Positions 51,370 through 60,549 are shown, counted from the stretch's first letter. The stretch is DNA of 64,000 nucleotides from Streptomyces sp. SID5785 (GCF_009870065.1 NZ_WWIA01000779.1:1-64000), one strand, 5' to 3'. A program made the numbers and translations. Notes: generated by a model not told the origin, from the sequence alone.

Positions 51370-52380
51370 ATGCCTCCCCCGACCCGCCCGCCCCGCCGCG
51401 CAGTCGGCGCCCGGCAGCGACGGCGCTGGTGGTCGTGGGGGGCCGTCGGGATGCTGTGCCTCATCGCGCTGATCGCGGCCGGTATCGCGCTCTACTTCGA
51501 CGAGCGGGACGCGCGCGAGCGGGCCCTCGTCGTGGGCAGCAGGGCCGCCGACCGGATCGAGGTGGCGGCCGAGGTGCGCCGCACCGATCCGGGCGAGCGG
51601 GTGGCCCGGATCCAGCTGACCGTGTCGGCGACCGGGCGGTTCGCCGACGCGCAGGGCCTGCCGAAGAAGGACGTCGTGCTCGTGACGAACGCGCCGGGCC
51701 AGGAGGAGGTCACGTTCAAGCAGAGCAGTGTGACGCTGCTGCGCGAGGTGGCGGTGCCGCTGACCGCCGGGGCTCTGTCGGACTACCCGTTCGACCGGTA
51801 CACGGCGGTGCTCGGGCTCACCGCGACGCTCGGCGGGGACGCGCGCACGGCGGTGCCGCTGCGGCTGACGGTGCGGGACACGGACCCCAACTTCTCGCTG
51901 GACACGCGGGCGAAGCGGTACGAGGCCGGGGTGGCGCTGATCGACACGCAGATGAGGCGGTCCCGGTCCACGTTCATCATGGCGTGGTTCATCATCACGG
52001 CGATGTGGGCGATCGCGCTCTCGGTGCTGCTGGCCTCGCAGCTCGTGGTGCGGCAGCGGCGCGGGCTGGTGTGGCCGGCGCTCGGCTGGATGGCGGCGAC
52101 ACTGTTCGCGCTGGTGGGGCTGCGGAGCGCGGCGCCGGGCAGCCCGCCCAACGGCTCGGTCCTCGACTACGCCGCCTTCTACTGGGCGGAGGCGCTGATC
52201 GCGCTGAGCCTGACCCGGCTCGTGTTCCACGGCATCCACATCGAGCACCACACGGGCGGCCCGGTCAGCCCGCAGCCGGTGCCCGTACGGCCGCAGGTGC
52301 GGCGGCGGCGCGGGGTGCCCGCGGGGGCCCGTGCGCGGCTGCGGCGCGGCGGCGGGCGGGACGGCGGCGTGTACCCTTGA
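51370..52380 (+). CDS. DUF4436 membrane protein
   Basis: 336 residues. A basic N-terminus leads to a helix (WGAVGMLCLIALIAAGIALYF), then an extracytoplasmic beta-rich region of about 180 residues containing SDYPFDRYTAVLG, then three helices (FIMAWFIITAMWAIALSVLLA, LVWPALGWMAATLFALVGL, AAFYWAEALIALSLTRLVF) and a basic C-terminus. This is the DUF4436 family, of unknown function. The ATG at 51,370 follows GGAG. The following Mn riboswitch begins ten bases after its stop, so it may share the region but is probably transcribed separately. Confidence 0.82.
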   Translation: MPPPTRPPRRAVGARQRRRWWSWGAVGMLCLIALIAAGIALYFDERDARERALVVGSRAADRIEVAAEVRRTDPGERVARIQLTVSATGRFADAQGLPKKDVVLVTNAPGQEEVTFKQSSVTLLREVAVPLTAGALSDYPFDRYTAVLGLTATLGGDARTAVPLRLTVRDTDPNFSLDTRAKRYEAGVALIDTQMRRSRSTFIMAWFIITAMWAIALSVLLASQLVVRQRRGLVWPALGWMAATLFALVGLRSAAPGSPPNGSVLDYAAFYWAEALIALSLTRLVFHGIHIEHHTGGPVSPQPVPVRPQVRRRRGVPAGARARLRRGGGRDGGVYP

Positions 52381-52389
52381 CGGAGCAAG

Positions 52390-52492
52390 CGAAGGGGAGT
52401 AGCCCCGCGAACCGGTCGTCGACACACTGGAACCCCCGGGTTCCCGGTGGCCGGGCCCGTGCCGGATGCGGCGCGGGCGGGCGAGACCTTCG
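52390..52492 (+). ncRNA. yybP-ykoY (Mn2+) riboswitch
   Basis: The aptamer hallmarks are clear. P1 is CGAAGG (52,390-52,395) pairing with CCTTCG (52,487-52,492). The conserved 5' junction strand GGGGAGTAG (52,394-52,402) and the 3' strand GCGAGACCTTCG (52,481-52,492) flank internal paired elements, including a CCCCCGGG / CCCGGTGG-type stem. This is the manganese-sensing yybP-ykoY motif. It lies 130 bp ahead of a UPF0016/GDT1 transporter, a standard target. The expression platform was not resolved. Confidence 0.93.
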
Positions 52493-52624
52493 ACCAGGCA
52501 GTAGCAGTACGACGCGGCGCACACCCCTGTGTGCCGTGTGTCCGACGCTGCCGGGTCGAGTGGTCCTCCCCGCGCAGTGGGTGGGTTCACGGCGATCCGG
52601 CCGCCCCCACAGAAAGTCCCCCCG

Positions 52625-53212
52625 ATGCATCTCGACCCCCTGGCGATCGTCACCGCCTTCGGGCTGATCTTCCTGGCCGAACTGCCCGACAAGACCATGT
52701 TCGCCTCGCTGGCCATGGGTACGCGGATGAAGCCGCTGTACGTGTGGTTCGGGACCTCGAGCGCGTTCATCGTGCATGTCGCCATCGCCGTCGGTGCCGG
52801 TTCCCTGCTCTCCCTGCTGCCCGGCTGGATCGTGAAGCTGGTGTCGGCGCTGCTGTTCGGCTTCGGCGCGTTCATGCTGCTGCGCGGCGGGGGCGACGAC
52901 GACGAGGACGACGAGGCGGGCGGCCGGACCGTCACCGGGTTCTGGCCGGTCTACGGCACCGCGTTCACGGCTGTCTTCATCAGCGAGTGGGGCGACCTGA
53001 CCCAGATCACCACCGCGAACCTCGCCGCGACGAACGGCACCTGGTCCACGGCCATCGGCTCCGCCGCCGCCCTCATGTCGGTGTCCGCGCTCGCGCTGGT
53101 CGCCGGCCGGTTCATCGCCAAGCGGGTGCCGCTGAAGACCGTGCAGCGGGTGGGCGGCGTGTGCATGCTGCTGCTCGCGGTGTGGTCGCTGATCGAGATC
53201 TTCACCGGCTGA
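52625..53212 (+). CDS. GDT1/TMEM165 (UPF0016) family cation transporter
   Basis: 195 residues with six predicted helices in two repeats. Each repeat carries the family ion motif: first AELPDKTMFASLAMG, second SEWGDLTQITTANLAA (E-x-G-D-x-T type). The second repeat is preceded by an acidic loop GGGDDDEDDEAGG. UPF0016 proteins export Mn2+ (or Ca2+), consistent with the upstream Mn2+ riboswitch. ATG at 52,625; no strong ribosome site is visible, perhaps because it is masked by the riboswitch. Membrane-located. Confidence 0.92.
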   Translation: MHLDPLAIVTAFGLIFLAELPDKTMFASLAMGTRMKPLYVWFGTSSAFIVHVAIAVGAGSLLSLLPGWIVKLVSALLFGFGAFMLLRGGGDDDEDDEAGGRTVTGFWPVYGTAFTAVFISEWGDLTQITTANLAATNGTWSTAIGSAAALMSVSALALVAGRFIAKRVPLKTVQRVGGVCMLLLAVWSLIEIFTG

Positions 53213-53286
53213 TCCCCCACCGGGACGCCCTGACCGGGCCCGGCCCGGCGCTGATGGCGGTGCCCGGTGCCGTGCACACCTCTTGT

Positions 53287-53321
53287 GGATACATGAACGT
53301 ATCGAATACGTTCCTGTATCC
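53287..53321. promoter_or_regulatory. 35-bp palindromic operator before the tetR gene
   Basis: GGATACATGAACGTAT and ATACGTTCCTGTATCC are inverted repeats separated by CGA (15 of 16 positions pair). This is the typical size and symmetry of a TetR dimer-pair operator, directly upstream of the tetR gene and its operon, and covers the likely promoter. Confidence 0.85.
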
Positions 53322-53347
53322 GATCATCCGATCAGGAGGCGGCGACG

Positions 53348-53986
53348 ATGACCGGCACACCCGACGGCACCGGCGCCACGGCCGGCACCGTCACCCGGCG
53401 CCGGGCCCGCACCCGGCAGCGGCTGCTCGACGCCGCCTTCGAGGTGTTCGCGCGCGAGGGCTTCGGCCGCACCACCGTCGAGCAGGTCTGTGACCGCGCC
53501 GGGTTCACCCGCGGTGCCTTCTACTCGAACTTCTCCTCCCTGGACGAGCTGTTCCTCGCCCTGTGGGAGGAGCGCTCGGCCCGCATGCTCGACGACCTGC
53601 GGGCCGCCCTCGCCGGGGTCGGCGCGCGCGGCCCCGAGGCCGGCGTGCGGGCGGCGGTCGACGCGACGCCGCCGGACGAGGCCTGGTACCGGATCACCGC
53701 CGAGTTCACCGCGCACGCGCTGCGCACCCCGGGCCTGCGCCGTGTGATGGCCGCCCGCGAGCGCGCCATCCGCGAGGCGCTCCTGCCCGTGTTCGTCGCG
53801 TCCCTGGACCGGCTCGGCCGGCGCGTGCCCGACGAGGAGGCCCTCGGCGACGCCCTGGTCGCCGTGCACGACGGGACGGCCGTCCAGGTCCTGATGCAGC
53901 CCGGCGACCCGGCCGTGCGCGACCGGCGCCGCGCCCTCTTCATGAACGTACTGAACGCTTACAGCACCCCTAGGGAGACCCCGTGA
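53348..53986 (+). CDS. TetR-family transcriptional regulator
   Basis: 212 residues. The HTH reads RQRLLDAAFEVFAREGFGRTTVEQVCDRAGFTRGAFYSNFSSLDELFLALW, standard for TetR/AcrR. The C-terminal ligand domain is not specific. The ATG at 53,348 follows AGGAGGCGGCGACG. Its stop overlaps the GTG of the FAD dehydrogenase (GTGA). It most likely represses its own operon by binding the palindrome 27 bp upstream, with derepression by a substrate of the downstream enzymes. Confidence 0.93.
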   Translation: MTGTPDGTGATAGTVTRRRARTRQRLLDAAFEVFAREGFGRTTVEQVCDRAGFTRGAFYSNFSSLDELFLALWEERSARMLDDLRAALAGVGARGPEAGVRAAVDATPPDEAWYRITAEFTAHALRTPGLRRVMAARERAIREALLPVFVASLDRLGRRVPDEEALGDALVAVHDGTAVQVLMQPGDPAVRDRRRALFMNVLNAYSTPRETP

Positions 53987-55668
53987 GTGACACCAGTGCC
54001 CCGGACGGCGCGGACCGCGCGGACGTCATCGTGGTCGGAGCCGGGCTCGCCGGGCTCGTCGCCACCTACGAGCTGACCCGCGCCGGCAAGCGCGTCCTGC
54101 TCGTCGACCAGGAGAACGCGGCGAACCTGGGCGGCCAGGCGTTCTGGTCGCTCGGCGGGCTCTTCCTCGTGGACAGCCCCGAGCAGCGGCGCATGGGGAT
54201 CAAGGACAGTTACGAACTGGCGCTCGCCGACTGGCTCGGCTCGGCCGGCTTCGACCGCGAGCGCGAGGACCACTGGCCGCGCAAGTGGGCCGAGGCGTAC
54301 GTGCGGTTCGCGGCCGGCGAGAAGCGCGACTACCTGAACGGGCTCGGGCTCAAGGTCACGCCCAACGTGGGCTGGGCCGAGCGCGGCTCCGGCACCGCGA
54401 CCGGGCACGGGAACTCGGTGCCGCGCTTCCACCTCACCTGGGGCACCGGACCCGAGGTCGTGCGGGTCTTCCGGGAGCCGGTCCTGGAGGCCGCCTCGCG
54501 CGGGCTCGTCACCTTCAAGTACCGCCATCGCGTGGACGAGTTGATCGTGGAGGACGGGGCCGTCGTCGGCGTGCGCGGCAGTCTGCTCGAACCGTCGGAC
54601 GAACCGCGCGGCGTGGCCTCCTCCCGCGAGACCGTCGGCGACTTCGAGCTGCGCGCCCGGGCCGTCGTCGTCACCTCCGGCGGCATCGGCGCCAACCACG
54701 AACTGGTCAGGAAGAACTGGCCCGTCGAGCGGATGGGCCCGGCGCCCGCCTCCATGGTCACCGGCGTTCCCGCGTACGTCGACGGACGCATGCTGGAGAT
54801 CAGCGAGAGCGCGGGCGCGTCCCTCGTCAACCGTGACCGCATGTGGCACTACACCGAGGGCCTGAAGAACTGGGACCCGATCTGGCCCGGCCACGGCATC
54901 CGGATCATCCCCGGCCCGTCCTCGCTGTGGCTGGACGCGGAGGGCAGGCGGCTGCCCGCGCCGCTGTTCCCCGGGCACGACACGCTCGCCACGCTCAAGC
55001 ACATCACCGGGACCGGGCACGACCACACGTGGTTCGTCCTGACCCGGGCCATCGTGGAGAAGGAGTTCGCGCTCTCCGGCTCGGAGCAGAACCCCGACAT
55101 CACCGGCAAGGACCTCAAGCTGGTGCTCCAGCGCGTCAAGAAGGGCGCGCCCGGCCCCGTGCAGGCGTTCCTCGACCACGGCGAGGACTTCGTCGTGCGC
55201 GACAACCTGAAGGACCTCGTCGCGGGCATGAACGAGCTGACGCCCGACGCGCCCGTCGCCTACGAGCAGGTCGAGCGGGAGATCGTGGCCCGCGACCGCG
55301 AGGTCGGCAACGGCTACTCGAAGGACCTCCAGCTCATGGCGGTGCGCAACGCCCGCTCCTACCTGCCCGACCGCATCACGCGCGTCGCCAAGCCGCACCG
55401 CCTGCTCGACCCGGCGCAGGGCCCGCTGATCGCCGTCCGGCTGAACCTGCTGACCCGCAAGACGCTCGGCGGCCTGGAGACGAACCTGGACTCGCAGGTC
55501 GTCCGCCCCGACGGCACGGTCCTCGACGGCCTGTACGCGGCCGGCGAGGTGGCCGGGTTCGGCGGCGGCGGCGTGCACGGCTACAACGCGCTCGAGGGCA
55601 CCTTCCTCGGCGGCTGCATCTTCTCCGGCCGCGCCGCGGGCCGCGCCCTCGCCCGGAGCCTCGCATGA
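53983..55668 (+). CDS. FAD-binding dehydrogenase, KstD/fumarate-reductase family
   Basis: 561 residues. The N-terminal dinucleotide motif is VIVVGAGLAGLVATYELTRAGKRVLLVDQ. The C-terminal flavin region is GLYAAGEVAGFGGGGVHGYNALEGTFLGGCIFSGRAAGR. The family includes 3-ketosteroid delta-1-dehydrogenases and related flavoenzymes; the substrate here is unknown. The GTG overlaps the tetR stop and its own stop overlaps the SDR start (ATGA), making a three-gene operon. A role in catabolism or detoxification of a hydrophobic carbonyl compound is inferred from the enzyme pair. Confidence 0.9.
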   Translation: MSDTSAPDGADRADVIVVGAGLAGLVATYELTRAGKRVLLVDQENAANLGGQAFWSLGGLFLVDSPEQRRMGIKDSYELALADWLGSAGFDREREDHWPRKWAEAYVRFAAGEKRDYLNGLGLKVTPNVGWAERGSGTATGHGNSVPRFHLTWGTGPEVVRVFREPVLEAASRGLVTFKYRHRVDELIVEDGAVVGVRGSLLEPSDEPRGVASSRETVGDFELRARAVVVTSGGIGANHELVRKNWPVERMGPAPASMVTGVPAYVDGRMLEISESAGASLVNRDRMWHYTEGLKNWDPIWPGHGIRIIPGPSSLWLDAEGRRLPAPLFPGHDTLATLKHITGTGHDHTWFVLTRAIVEKEFALSGSEQNPDITGKDLKLVLQRVKKGAPGPVQAFLDHGEDFVVRDNLKDLVAGMNELTPDAPVAYEQVEREIVARDREVGNGYSKDLQLMAVRNARSYLPDRITRVAKPHRLLDPAQGPLIAVRLNLLTRKTLGGLETNLDSQVVRPDGTVLDGLYAAGEVAGFGGGGVHGYNALEGTFLGGCIFSGRAAGRALARSLA

Positions 55669-56462
55669 GCGCCGGCACCGCGCTCGTGACGGGCGCCTCC
55701 TCGGGCATCGGCGCGGCGGTCGCCGCCGCTCTCGTGCGGCGCGGCTACACGGTCTACGGCACGAGCCGCGACCCGGAGAAGGTGAACGACCCGGTCGAGG
55801 GCGTGACCTACCTGGCGCTCGACCTGTCCGACGACGCGAGCATCGAGGCGTGCGCGGCGGCCGCGGGACCGGTCGACGTGCTCGTCAACAACGCGGGCGA
55901 GTCCCAGAGCGGCCCCTTCGAGGAGCTGCCGATGGACGCCCTGCGCCGGCTGTTCCAGATCAACGTGCTCGGCGCGGTCCGGCTCAGCCAGCTCGTCCTG
56001 CCCGGCATGCGCGAGCGGCGGCGCGGCCGGGTGGTGATGGTCGGCTCGATGCTGGCCAGCTTCCCGCTCGCCTACCGCTCCTCGTACGTCGCGTCCAAGG
56101 CGGCGGTCAAGGGCTTCGCGCACGCGGCCCGGCGCGAGTACGCCGGGTACGGGGTCGGCATCACGACGGTCGAGCCCGGCTCCATCGCGACCGGGATCAG
56201 CGAGCGGCGCACCCAGTACGTGGCCGAGGGCTCGCCGTTCCGCGCCGCGTACGACACGATGCTGGCCGCGCTCAACGCCAACGAGGCGCGGGGCATCACG
56301 GCCGCGAAGGTGGCCGCGACGGTCCTCGCCGCGATCGAGGCGCCCCGGCCGCGCCCCCTGTACGCGGTGGGCAGCAACGCGCCGCTGGTGTTCGCGCTGC
56401 GCCGGGTTCTGACGCGGGGCGCGGTGGAACGCATGGTGGCGCGCCGGCACGGGCTGCGGTAG
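55665..56462 (+). CDS. Short-chain dehydrogenase/reductase
   Basis: 265 residues. NAD(P) motif TGASSGIGAAVAAAL, NNAG motif VLVNNAGES, and the active site S (VGSMLAS) with YxxxK in SSYVASKAAVKGF. GTVEPGSIATGIS-type segment follows. It is a classical SDR with a complete catalytic tetrad. It is translationally coupled to the FAD dehydrogenase and under the TetR operator. The convergent MMPL gene ends 35 bp away. Confidence 0.92.
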   Translation: MSAGTALVTGASSGIGAAVAAALVRRGYTVYGTSRDPEKVNDPVEGVTYLALDLSDDASIEACAAAAGPVDVLVNNAGESQSGPFEELPMDALRRLFQINVLGAVRLSQLVLPGMRERRRGRVVMVGSMLASFPLAYRSSYVASKAAVKGFAHAARREYAGYGVGITTVEPGSIATGISERRTQYVAEGSPFRAAYDTMLAALNANEARGITAAKVAATVLAAIEAPRPRPLYAVGSNAPLVFALRRVLTRGAVERMVARRHGLR

Positions 56463-56497
56463 GGACCGCGCCGGCGGGGGGCCGGAACCGCGGGACG

Positions 56498-58600
56498 TCA
56501 GCCCTTGCGGCGGTCCCCGTGTCCCGGCCACCACGCGGCGTGCCCGATCAGCGCCGTGAGCGACGGCGTGAACACCATCGCCATGACGAACGCCGCGATC
56601 ACGATGCCGAAGGACAGCGCGAACCCCATCTGGGAGAGCGTCGAGTTCCCGGCCAGCATCAGGGTCGCGAAGGTCCCCGCCAGGATCACGCCGGCGGAGC
56701 CGATCGTCGGCCCGGAGTGCCGGATCGCCGTGCCCGCCGCGTCCCGCGGCTCGCGCCCCTCACGGGCCTCCTCGCGCAGCCGCGACACCATCAGGATGTT
56801 GTAGTCCGTGCCGAGCGCGACCACGAACAAGTACATGATCACGGGCAGCATGAACATCAGCCCGGGCTGGCTGCCGATCTGGGTGAACAGGAACGACGTC
56901 GCGCCGAGGGTCGCGCCGAAGCCGAGGGCGACGGACAGCATGAGGTACCAGGGCGCCACGAGGCTGCGCAGCAGGAGCCCGAGGATGATCATGATGCAGA
57001 CCGCGGCGACGGGGAAGACGACGGAGTAGTCGCGGTCGACGGCCTTGTTGATGTCGACGTAGACCGCGGTGATGCCGCCGACCGACGCCGTGGTGCCGTC
57101 CGGGGCCTGCGCGTGCGCGGCGGGCCGCAGGTCGTCCCTGATGGTGTTCATCGCGGCGTCGGAGGCGGGCGGGTCGTCCAGGACGACCGTGTACGCGGCG
57201 GCGGTCCGCCGGGTGCTGAGGACGGGCGCACCGACCGTGCCGACGCCGTCCACCTTCGCCAGGGAGGCCCGGAACGCGGCCGCCTGGGCGGCGGTGAGCG
57301 GGCGGTCGCCGTCGGAGGCCAGGTAGACGCTGGTGGGGTCGGTGGTGCCCGCGGGGAAGCCCTTCTCCAGGTCCTTCAGGGCGACCATGGACTCCTTGGT
57401 CTTGGGCAGGGACGACGTCGCGAGGTCGAAGTTGGCCCGGTAGCCGAGGGCGCCGAGCGCGAGGACGACCATGACGAGCCCGGAGCCGAGCGCCCACAGG
57501 GCGGGGCGGCGGGCCAGCGAGGCGCCGAGCCGGGCGAAGCCGGTGCCGTGCGGCTCGGAGCGCCAGGACTTCGACGGCCAGAACACCTTGGTGCCGAGCA
57601 GCGAGACCACGGCCGGGACGAGGGTCAGGCCCGCGCACAGGGTCACGAAGACGGCGATGGCGAGCGCGGGGCCCATCGACTGCAGCATGCCGAGCGTGGA
57701 CAGGGCGAGCGCGGCGAACGCGACGATGACGGCGCCGGCCGCCGAGGTGATGGCCTCGCCGACCCGTTCGACGGCGTGGATCATGGCCTGTTTGGGATGC
57801 TCGCCGGTGCGCAGCGCCTCCCGGTAGCGGAACAGCAGGAACAGGATGTAGTCCGTGCCGACGCCGAACAGGACGACGGTGAGCAGCTCCTGGATCGACG
57901 AGTCGGCCTTCATGTCGAAGGCCTTGTTGGCGGACGCGATGAGACCGGTGGCCAGCGGCGAGATCAGGCCGATGAGGACGACCGGGAGCAGCGCGATGAT
58001 CGGGCTGCGGAAGATGAGCAGGAGCAGCACGACGATGATGACGATCGTGCCGACGCCGACGAGGAGTCCGGCCCGCGAGGAGGCGTCCGCCTCGTCGAGC
58101 GCGGTGGCGGCGGAGCCGGTGACCCCGGCCGTCAGGTCCGTGCCGTCGACGGCCTTGCGGAGGTCGGTGCGCAGCGTCTTGACCGCGTCCTGCTCGGAGG
58201 TGTCGGACGGGTCGGTCAGCTTGGGCATGGCGACCATGGAGGTCTGCACGAGCCCGTTCGGCGAGGGCTTGCCCGGGACGACCGCCTCGACCTTCGGGAT
58301 GTCCTGCGCGGCGAGGGAGCGCGAGACCCGGACGACGTCGGCGGAGTCCGCGGACGTCAGGCGCCGGCCGTCGGAGCGCTGGAAGACGATGACGGCGCCG
58401 ATGTTCTGCTGCTTGGGGAACTGGGACTCCTGGAGGTCGGCGGCCTCGATCGACTCGTACGAGTCGGGCAGGAAGCTCGCCTCGTCCGAACTGGAGGTGA
58501 GTTTCGGCGCGAGGGCGATCACCGCCGCCGCGACGACCACCCACGCGAGGATGACCCACCAGGGCCTGCGGACCACCAAACGCCCGAGCGCAGCGAACAT
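56498..58600 (-). CDS. MMPL-family (RND) transporter
   Basis: 700 residues. An N-terminal helix (WWVILAWVVVAAAVIALAP), a periplasmic domain, two bundles of five to six helices and the paired proton-relay motifs GVGTDYILFLLFRYREAL and LGTDYNILMVSRLREEA. MMPL proteins export lipids or antibiotics and consume proton-motive force. The ATG at 58,600 is the start. It faces the SDR operon; neighbouring genes give no substrate. No MmpS partner is visible. Confidence 0.92.
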   Translation of the reverse strand: MFAALGRLVVRRPWWVILAWVVVAAAVIALAPKLTSSSDEASFLPDSYESIEAADLQESQFPKQQNIGAVIVFQRSDGRRLTSADSADVVRVSRSLAAQDIPKVEAVVPGKPSPNGLVQTSMVAMPKLTDPSDTSEQDAVKTLRTDLRKAVDGTDLTAGVTGSAATALDEADASSRAGLLVGVGTIVIIVVLLLLIFRSPIIALLPVVLIGLISPLATGLIASANKAFDMKADSSIQELLTVVLFGVGTDYILFLLFRYREALRTGEHPKQAMIHAVERVGEAITSAAGAVIVAFAALALSTLGMLQSMGPALAIAVFVTLCAGLTLVPAVVSLLGTKVFWPSKSWRSEPHGTGFARLGASLARRPALWALGSGLVMVVLALGALGYRANFDLATSSLPKTKESMVALKDLEKGFPAGTTDPTSVYLASDGDRPLTAAQAAAFRASLAKVDGVGTVGAPVLSTRRTAAAYTVVLDDPPASDAAMNTIRDDLRPAAHAQAPDGTTASVGGITAVYVDINKAVDRDYSVVFPVAAVCIMIILGLLLRSLVAPWYLMLSVALGFGATLGATSFLFTQIGSQPGLMFMLPVIMYLFVVALGTDYNILMVSRLREEAREGREPRDAAGTAIRHSGPTIGSAGVILAGTFATLMLAGNSTLSQMGFALSFGIVIAAFVMAMVFTPSLTALIGHAAWWPGHGDRRKG

Positions 58601-58757
58601 CCCACACGCCTTCCCGTCACCCCCGGCTCACCCCGCAAGGCTCGCCCGGGGCCGGGCGAGCTGCCACTCGAAGGGCTCCGGCGTGCGCGACCGGCGCGGG
58701 TGGCGCAGGCTGGTGACGGGTGTGGCCGCGGAGCCGCGGGCCCGGGCGGTGACGGGG

Positions 58758-58964
58758 TCAGCGCCCGTCGGACGAGGCGTGCGCCCCCGACGCGGCGTGC
58801 TCGTGCACCGTGCTCAGATGCGGCAGGTCGGCGGCGGGCGCGACCGGGGGCGCGGCCTCCTCGGCGACACCGCGGGCGGTGGTCCCGGCGGCGCCCAGGG
58901 CGAGGGCGGCCAGCACCCCGGTGACGATCGCGGTGACCAGAGGTGAGCGGACCCGCACGGGCAC
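58758..58964 (-). CDS. Small secreted protein, unknown
   Basis: 68 residues. The N-terminus is a plausible signal peptide (MPVRVRSPLVTAIVTGVLAALALGAAGTTA) with a cut after AGTTARG or nearby; the mature part is short and His/Ala/Ser-rich (HLSTVHEHAASGAHASSDG). The GTG at 58,964 is listed; another GTG six bases downstream has the better ribosome site GAGGTG. Divergent from the XRE-TPR regulator, sharing a TTAA-rich promoter region. Confidence 0.68.
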   Translation of the reverse strand: MPVRVRSPLVTAIVTGVLAALALGAAGTTARGVAEEAAPPVAPAADLPHLSTVHEHAASGAHASSDGR

Positions 58965-58997
58965 CTCGCAGCAGATCGATGATGGATAAGCACTCGA

Positions 58998-59021
58998 TTA
59001 AGCAGAATTAACTTCCCTTAA
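58998..59021. promoter_or_regulatory. Three TTAA boxes at exactly 10-bp intervals
   Basis: TTAA occurs at 58,998, 59,008 and 59,018 in an otherwise GC-rich region between two divergent genes. The helical phasing suggests either a regulator site or DNA bending. The XRE-TPR gene follows 57 bp downstream. Confidence 0.5.
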
Positions 59022-59078
59022 CCGGTCGCTCAACCTAGGGGCTTGGCGTGAGGCCCGGCAAGAGGTGAGACTCACGTC

Positions 59079-60440
59079 ATGCCGGACGAACCACCAGACG
59101 ACCCCGCGCCGGAACCCGTCGGCCGCCGCGTGCTGCGGCTGCGCACCGACCGCGGACTGACCCAGCGTCAGGTCGCCGAACCCGCCTACACCCCCGCGTA
59201 CATCTCCACCCTGGAGGCGGGCCGCGTGCGCCCCTCCGAGGCGGCGCTGCGCCACATCGCCGCCCGGCTCGGGGTGAGTTACGAGGAACTGGCCACGGGC
59301 CGGCCCGCCCGGCTCGCCACCGACCTGCGGCTGCGCCTGACCGAGGCCCGGCGCGCGCTCGCCACCGGCGCCGCGAGCGAGGCCGCGGGCCGCTACGCCG
59401 AACTCGCCGCGGAGGCCGAGCGGCACGGGCTGACCGCCGAACGCGCGTCAGCCGAACTCGGCCGCGGCGAGTGCGCCCTGGAGACCGGCGAACTGGCCGT
59501 CGCCCGGCGCCACTTCGACACCGCGGACGAACTCCTGACCGGATCCGGCGCCGCGCTCCCCCAGCGCGCCCCCGTCATCCGCGCCCGCGCGCTCGCCCAC
59601 TACCTCTCCGGCTCCCTGCGCTACGCCTGCTACCTGCTCGAGTCCGCGCTGGACGAGCTGAACACCGGCGGCCTGCACGACCCGGACGCGCTCGTGCTGC
59701 TCTACACCGCCTCCATCGCCCCGTACATGGACATGGGCGCCCACGCGCGGGCCGCCCAGGCCGCGGAACTGGCGCTCTCGCTCGCCCCGCGCGTGGGCGA
59801 CCCGGCGCTCGTCGCGCAGATGCACCGCTCGGTGGCCCGCACCCTGCTCGCCGAGGGCCGGGTCGAGGAGGCCGACGCGTCCCTCGCCAAGGCCGGCGAG
59901 CTCTACCGGCAACTGCAGATCCGCACCGAACTGGCGCACTGCCACTGGATGCGCGGCTACGTGCACGCACAGGCGGGCCGGCTCGTCGACGCCGAGCGCG
60001 AGCTGCGCACCGCCCGCGACATGCTCTCGGCCAAGCGCGCCGCGCTCTACACCCAGCAGGTCGAGGTCGAACTGGCCGACGTGCTGCGCGGACTCGGCCG
60101 CACCGACGAGGCGGCGGTGCTGCTGCGCTCGCAGCTCGGCGCGATCGGCCCCGAGCGCGGCGCCGTGCACGCGGCGGGCGCCAACCGGCTGCTCGGCCTG
60201 ATCGCCCAGGACAACGGCGACACCGAGGCCGCCGAGGAGCACTACGTGAGCGCGCTGAGCCTGCTGGAGCGGGCGGGCGCGGCCGGCGACCTGGCCGACC
60301 TGTGCCGGCTGCTCGGGGACCTGTACCGGCGCACCGGGCGGATCGAGGCCGCCCTCGACACATACCGCACGGGCCTCGGCCACCGGGCGGCGCCGGGCAC
60401 CACGACGCTCGGGCCGGCCCCGGCCCGGCCGCCGCTGTGA
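59079..60440 (+). CDS. XRE-family regulator with TPR repeats
   Basis: 453 residues. HTH RVLRLRTDRGLTQRQVAEPAYTPAYISTLEAGRVRPSEAALRHIAARLGVSYEELATG, followed by at least eight helix pairs typical of tetratricopeptide repeats (RYAELAAEAERHGLTAERASAELGRG; RAAQAAELALSLAPRV; AAEEHYVSALSLLERAG). This Rgg/PlcR-like and Streptomyces-specific architecture senses peptides or interacts with other proteins. The ATG follows GAGGTGAGACTCACGTC; the GTGAGACTCAC palindrome inside it may be its own operator. The S9 peptidase is next on the same strand, 109 bp away. Confidence 0.9.
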   Translation: MPDEPPDDPAPEPVGRRVLRLRTDRGLTQRQVAEPAYTPAYISTLEAGRVRPSEAALRHIAARLGVSYEELATGRPARLATDLRLRLTEARRALATGAASEAAGRYAELAAEAERHGLTAERASAELGRGECALETGELAVARRHFDTADELLTGSGAALPQRAPVIRARALAHYLSGSLRYACYLLESALDELNTGGLHDPDALVLLYTASIAPYMDMGAHARAAQAAELALSLAPRVGDPALVAQMHRSVARTLLAEGRVEEADASLAKAGELYRQLQIRTELAHCHWMRGYVHAQAGRLVDAERELRTARDMLSAKRAALYTQQVEVELADVLRGLGRTDEAAVLLRSQLGAIGPERGAVHAAGANRLLGLIAQDNGDTEAAEEHYVSALSLLERAGAAGDLADLCRLLGDLYRRTGRIEAALDTYRTGLGHRAAPGTTTLGPAPARPPL

Positions 60441-60549
60441 GCCGCCGCCCGGGGCGGTGCAGGGCGGGGTGCGGGCCGTCGCGCAAAAGTTATCCACAGG
60501 CTGGGGACCTCTCCGGCACGATGTCGGTGCGGCCGGGCACCATGGGGGC

